DNA of 21,756 bases from a virus: the IMG/VR virus record IMGVR_UViG_3300026292_000040, positions 1 to 21,756 of that record, one strand, 5' to 3'. The stretch's first letter is position 1. Every line of letters starts with the position of its first letter. Shown here piece by piece: positions 20,567 through 21,756 of the stretch. A program made the translations under genes and the position numbers. Under the pieces are notes generated by a model. The model did no database searches and had not been told where the DNA came from. It saw only the letters and a list, made by a program, of their open reading frames with translations.

Positions 20567-20630
20567 TGTGACAGTAATATAAGCTGCACATAATATTCCC
20601 ATTCGTCCTGATTATGGACTATATTATACT
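20567..20630 (+). promoter_or_regulatory. Composite upstream module, copy B: TGTGACA / AAGCTGCACA / CCATTCGTCCT / TATACT
   Basis: TGTGACA (20567-20573), TAAGCTGCACA (20580-20590), CCATTCGTCCT (20599-20609), then TATACT (20625-20630) as -10. Compared with copy A the three boxes are identical in sequence and differ in spacing by 1 nt at most. The predicted start is near 20637, about 12 nt before the ATG at 20649. Confidence 0.72.
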
Positions 20631-20648
20631 TAACAAACAAATTTTATT

Positions 20649-21011
20649 ATGAACGCAGTTCCAACAATCGCAGTATTTCCTGAAGAGAAACTCACTTTAG
20701 ATCAAAAGATCGAGAAGTGGGTATATTTTTATGTGCAATCTTTGGAGGAAAACTATAACAGAAGATACCCAAATTCTTCTGATCCTGTTAAGTTTAAAAT
20801 GGAATCTGGTAGAAAGTATTGGAAAGTGAACCAAGTAAATGGTGGAGTTCATTCATTTGTTGATAAGAAAACAGGTGAAGTTTATAAACCAGCATCTTGG
20901 AGAGGGCCAGCCAAATATGTAAGATTTGATCTTAGAATTATTAATCAACGTGAGAGATTACATGATCCTAATTTTACAGATTGGGCAGGTGGTTATCTTT
21001 ATTTGAGGTAA
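20649..21011 (+). CDS. Conserved phage protein of unknown function, 120 residues
   Basis: The product starts MNAVPTIAVFPEEKLTLDQK. The centre (SGRKYWKVNQVNGGVHSFVD, then KKTGEVYKPASWRGPAKYVR) matches a pattern that I have seen repeatedly in T4-like cyanophages: a short beta-domain in which a residue series KYWK...VHSFVDKKTGEVYKPASW is followed by PAK-x2-R. The meaning of the domain is not known to me. The gene follows composite module B with a 12-nt leader and so should be regulated by it. The C-terminal part (DLRIINQRERLHDPNFTDWA) is charged. No membrane segment is seen. Confidence 0.68.
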   Translation: MNAVPTIAVFPEEKLTLDQKIEKWVYFYVQSLEENYNRRYPNSSDPVKFKMESGRKYWKVNQVNGGVHSFVDKKTGEVYKPASWRGPAKYVRFDLRIINQRERLHDPNFTDWAGGYLYLR

Positions 21012-21014
21012 ATT

Positions 21015-21158
21015 ATGCTAGTTGACTTAACAAAAAAGGAATTACAATCGTTGTGTGAGTTTATTACTTACAACAACGATATTGACAAGGAGATTGACAA
21101 CATCTATGATAAATTGAAGAGCATTTCTATTGCTTGCACTTGTAAAGAATCTAACTAA
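21015..21158 (+). CDS. Small unknown protein, 47 residues
   Basis: ATG at 21015, TAA at 21156-21158, 3 nt after the preceding stop. The product (MLVDLTKKELQSLCEFITYN, then NDIDKEIDNIYDKLKSISIA) is a helical, charged peptide with an LTKKEL start common in small phage helical proteins. It ends in ACTCKESN with two cysteines. It should be co-transcribed with the 120-residue protein. Function unknown. Confidence 0.58.
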   Translation: MLVDLTKKELQSLCEFITYNNDIDKEIDNIYDKLKSISIACTCKESN

Positions 21159-21166
21159 TTATTACT

Positions 21167-21313
21167 ATGTCAAAGAATATGACTGCAAAAGAGAAATTAA
21201 TTTTTCTCTTTTCTTTTGTTTGGTGTTTACATTGGGGAACATGTATTTTCTCGAAATTAGTGGATACGGTTATCCTAAATCAGTCTGTCAAAATGTTACC
21301 TACTGGTTTTTGA
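21167..21313 (+). CDS. Candidate small membrane protein overlapping the metallopeptidase gene
   Basis: ATG at 21167 (9 nt after the preceding stop) and TGA at 21311-21313 give 48 residues: MSKNMTAKEKLIFLFSFVWC, then LHWGTCIFSKLV. The first half has a Lys-rich start and one hydrophobic segment (residues 10-28), as in a short membrane protein. It overlaps the next gene by 73 nt, so at most one of the two frames should be conserved there. The segment that would be the transmembrane helix also forms a hairpin in DNA (21187-21212). Real gene or shadow is open. Confidence 0.3.
   Translation: MSKNMTAKEKLIFLFSFVWCLHWGTCIFSKLVDTVILNQSVKMLPTGF
21187..21217 (+). terminator. Hairpin, possible terminator
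   Basis: AAAAGAGAAA (21187-21196), TTAATT loop, TTTCTCTTTT (21203-21212), then CTTTTG. The stem is AT-rich and weak. It lies before the metallopeptidase ATG, so it may end the unit of the 120-residue protein, or it may simply be part of the 21167 reading frame. Confidence 0.4.
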
Positions 21314-21720
21314 ATAAGTATCTACCAAGACACAAGATTAACATCGAAATATTACATCGAAGGCTAAAAAGTGATGGCGTTTGTGGTTACTGTGACGTGA
21401 ACGGTAGTAGTTACAAACCTCGTAATTTTTTGATTGAACTTGATACTTACATGAAGAAAGAGTTATACATAAAAACCTTATTACACGAGTTAGTACACTT
21501 AAAACAGTGGGTAATTGGGTCACTAAGAGAGAAGCGAGGTAAAATGTATTATGATAAAGAGTTAATTAATAATTATGAATACTTATATCAACCTCACGAG
21601 ATTGAAGCACGTAAGGAAGAATTAATACTATACGATTTGTTCACTAATCATAAAGAAATGTGGACACTTCATGAAGCTGCACACAAATCCCCCAAACGAT
21701 TCCAGTTCGTTGTATATTAG
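21241..21720 (+). CDS. Small HExxH metallopeptidase-like protein, 159 residues
   Basis: The start at ATG 21241 gives MYFLEISGYGYPKSVCQNVT; the frame is open back to 21130, but those extra residues are an out-of-frame reading of two upstream genes and pass through a hairpin. Residues 80-90 (LLHELVHLKQW) carry the zinc-binding HExxH motif (His82, Glu83, His86). Residues 117-125 (QPHEIEARK) could give a third ligand or Glu120, as in gluzincin-type or SprT/ImmA-like proteins. Cys48 and Cys51 (CGYC) and Cys16 are present. It is small, without a signal peptide, so it is probably cytoplasmic. Small proteins of this type cleave repressors or DNA-bound proteins in other systems; the target here is not known. 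Its 3' end overlaps a diverged copy of the composite module. Confidence 0.62.
   Translation: MYFLEISGYGYPKSVCQNVTYWFLNKYLPRHKINIEILHRRLKSDGVCGYCDVNGSSYKPRNFLIELDTYMKKELYIKTLLHELVHLKQWVIGSLREKRGKMYYDKELINNYEYLYQPHEIEARKEELILYDLFTNHKEMWTLHEAAHKSPKRFQFVVY
21659..21718 (+). promoter_or_regulatory. Diverged third copy of the composite module (within a gene end)
   Basis: TGTGGACA (21659-21666) and the exact AAGCTGCACA (21674-21683) have nearly the same spacing as copies A and B. CCAGTTCGT (21702-21710) and TATATT (21713-21718) follow further on; the distance from AAGC to TTCG is 10 bp longer. It lies in the 3' end of the metallopeptidase gene, before an ATG at 21747. Confidence 0.4.
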
Positions 21721-21746
21721 AAAAGTAAAGGAAATTCTATTTTTTT

Positions 21747-21756
21747 ATGAACCAAA
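21747..21756 (+). CDS. Start of a further gene, cut by the window end
   Basis: ATG at 21747 followed by AAC CAA and the end of the window. AAAGGA (21727-21732) upstream is a candidate ribosome site, although 14 nt away. Only the position behind the diverged module and the pattern of the region support it. Confidence 0.35.

Overview
The window is most likely part of the genome of a T4-like contractile-tailed phage (cyanomyovirus) of marine picocyanobacteria such as Prochlorococcus or Synechococcus. Four things point there: densely packed AT-rich genes all on the + strand; a baseplate-hub/spike and tail-fibre gene set; T4-type late promoter cores (TATAAATA, CTAAATA, AATAAATA) in front of the structural genes; and two host-metabolism-like genes that make sense only in a cyanobacterium (a CP12-like gene and a CpeT-like gene). 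No tRNA, rRNA, CRISPR array or insertion sequence was seen. No gene was supported on the - strand.

Left part (1-7901), tail hub and spike. A partial tape-measure-like protein is followed by a tail protein carrying a glucosaminidase-type peptidoglycan hydrolase domain, then a gp27-like hub protein and a gp5-like OB-fold/beta-helix spike protein. In T4 the lysozyme sits inside gp5; here the spike has long hydrophobic helices in its middle and the hydrolase is a separate upstream gene. Between hub and spike lie a CP12-like protein, a tiny very basic protein and a putative 2OG-Fe(II) oxygenase.

Middle (7922-9923), small accessory genes. These are two small unknowns, a CpeT-like protein, a second 2OG-Fe(II) oxygenase (probably with a TTG start), a small charged protein, a small membrane protein and another unknown.

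Right-middle (9951-17045), virion fibres and appendages: four proteins of 438, 489, 1253 and 158 residues, with repeats and beta-rich Thr/Ser/Gly composition.

Right (17105-21756), small early/middle-type genes: six short unknowns, a terminator, a solitary beta-class DNA methyltransferase, further tiny genes, a conserved 120-residue unknown and an HExxH metallopeptidase-like protein. Sigma70-like promoters appear here instead of late ones.

The most interesting signals are regulatory. (1) A composite upstream module, TGTGACA - AAGCTGCACA - CCATTCGTCCT - TATA box, occurs twice with almost identical spacing (about 19566 and 20567), with a diverged third copy at the right edge and two isolated TTCGTCCT boxes. 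(2) Three genes start exactly 6 nt after an extended -10 motif TGGTATnnT, which predicts leaderless mRNAs. (3) One of these promoters has its -35 element in the loop of the terminator of the gene before it. (4) Four late promoters contain the stop codon of the preceding gene. The CP12-like protein keeps only the C-terminal cysteine pair. These are sequence readings; none has been tested here.
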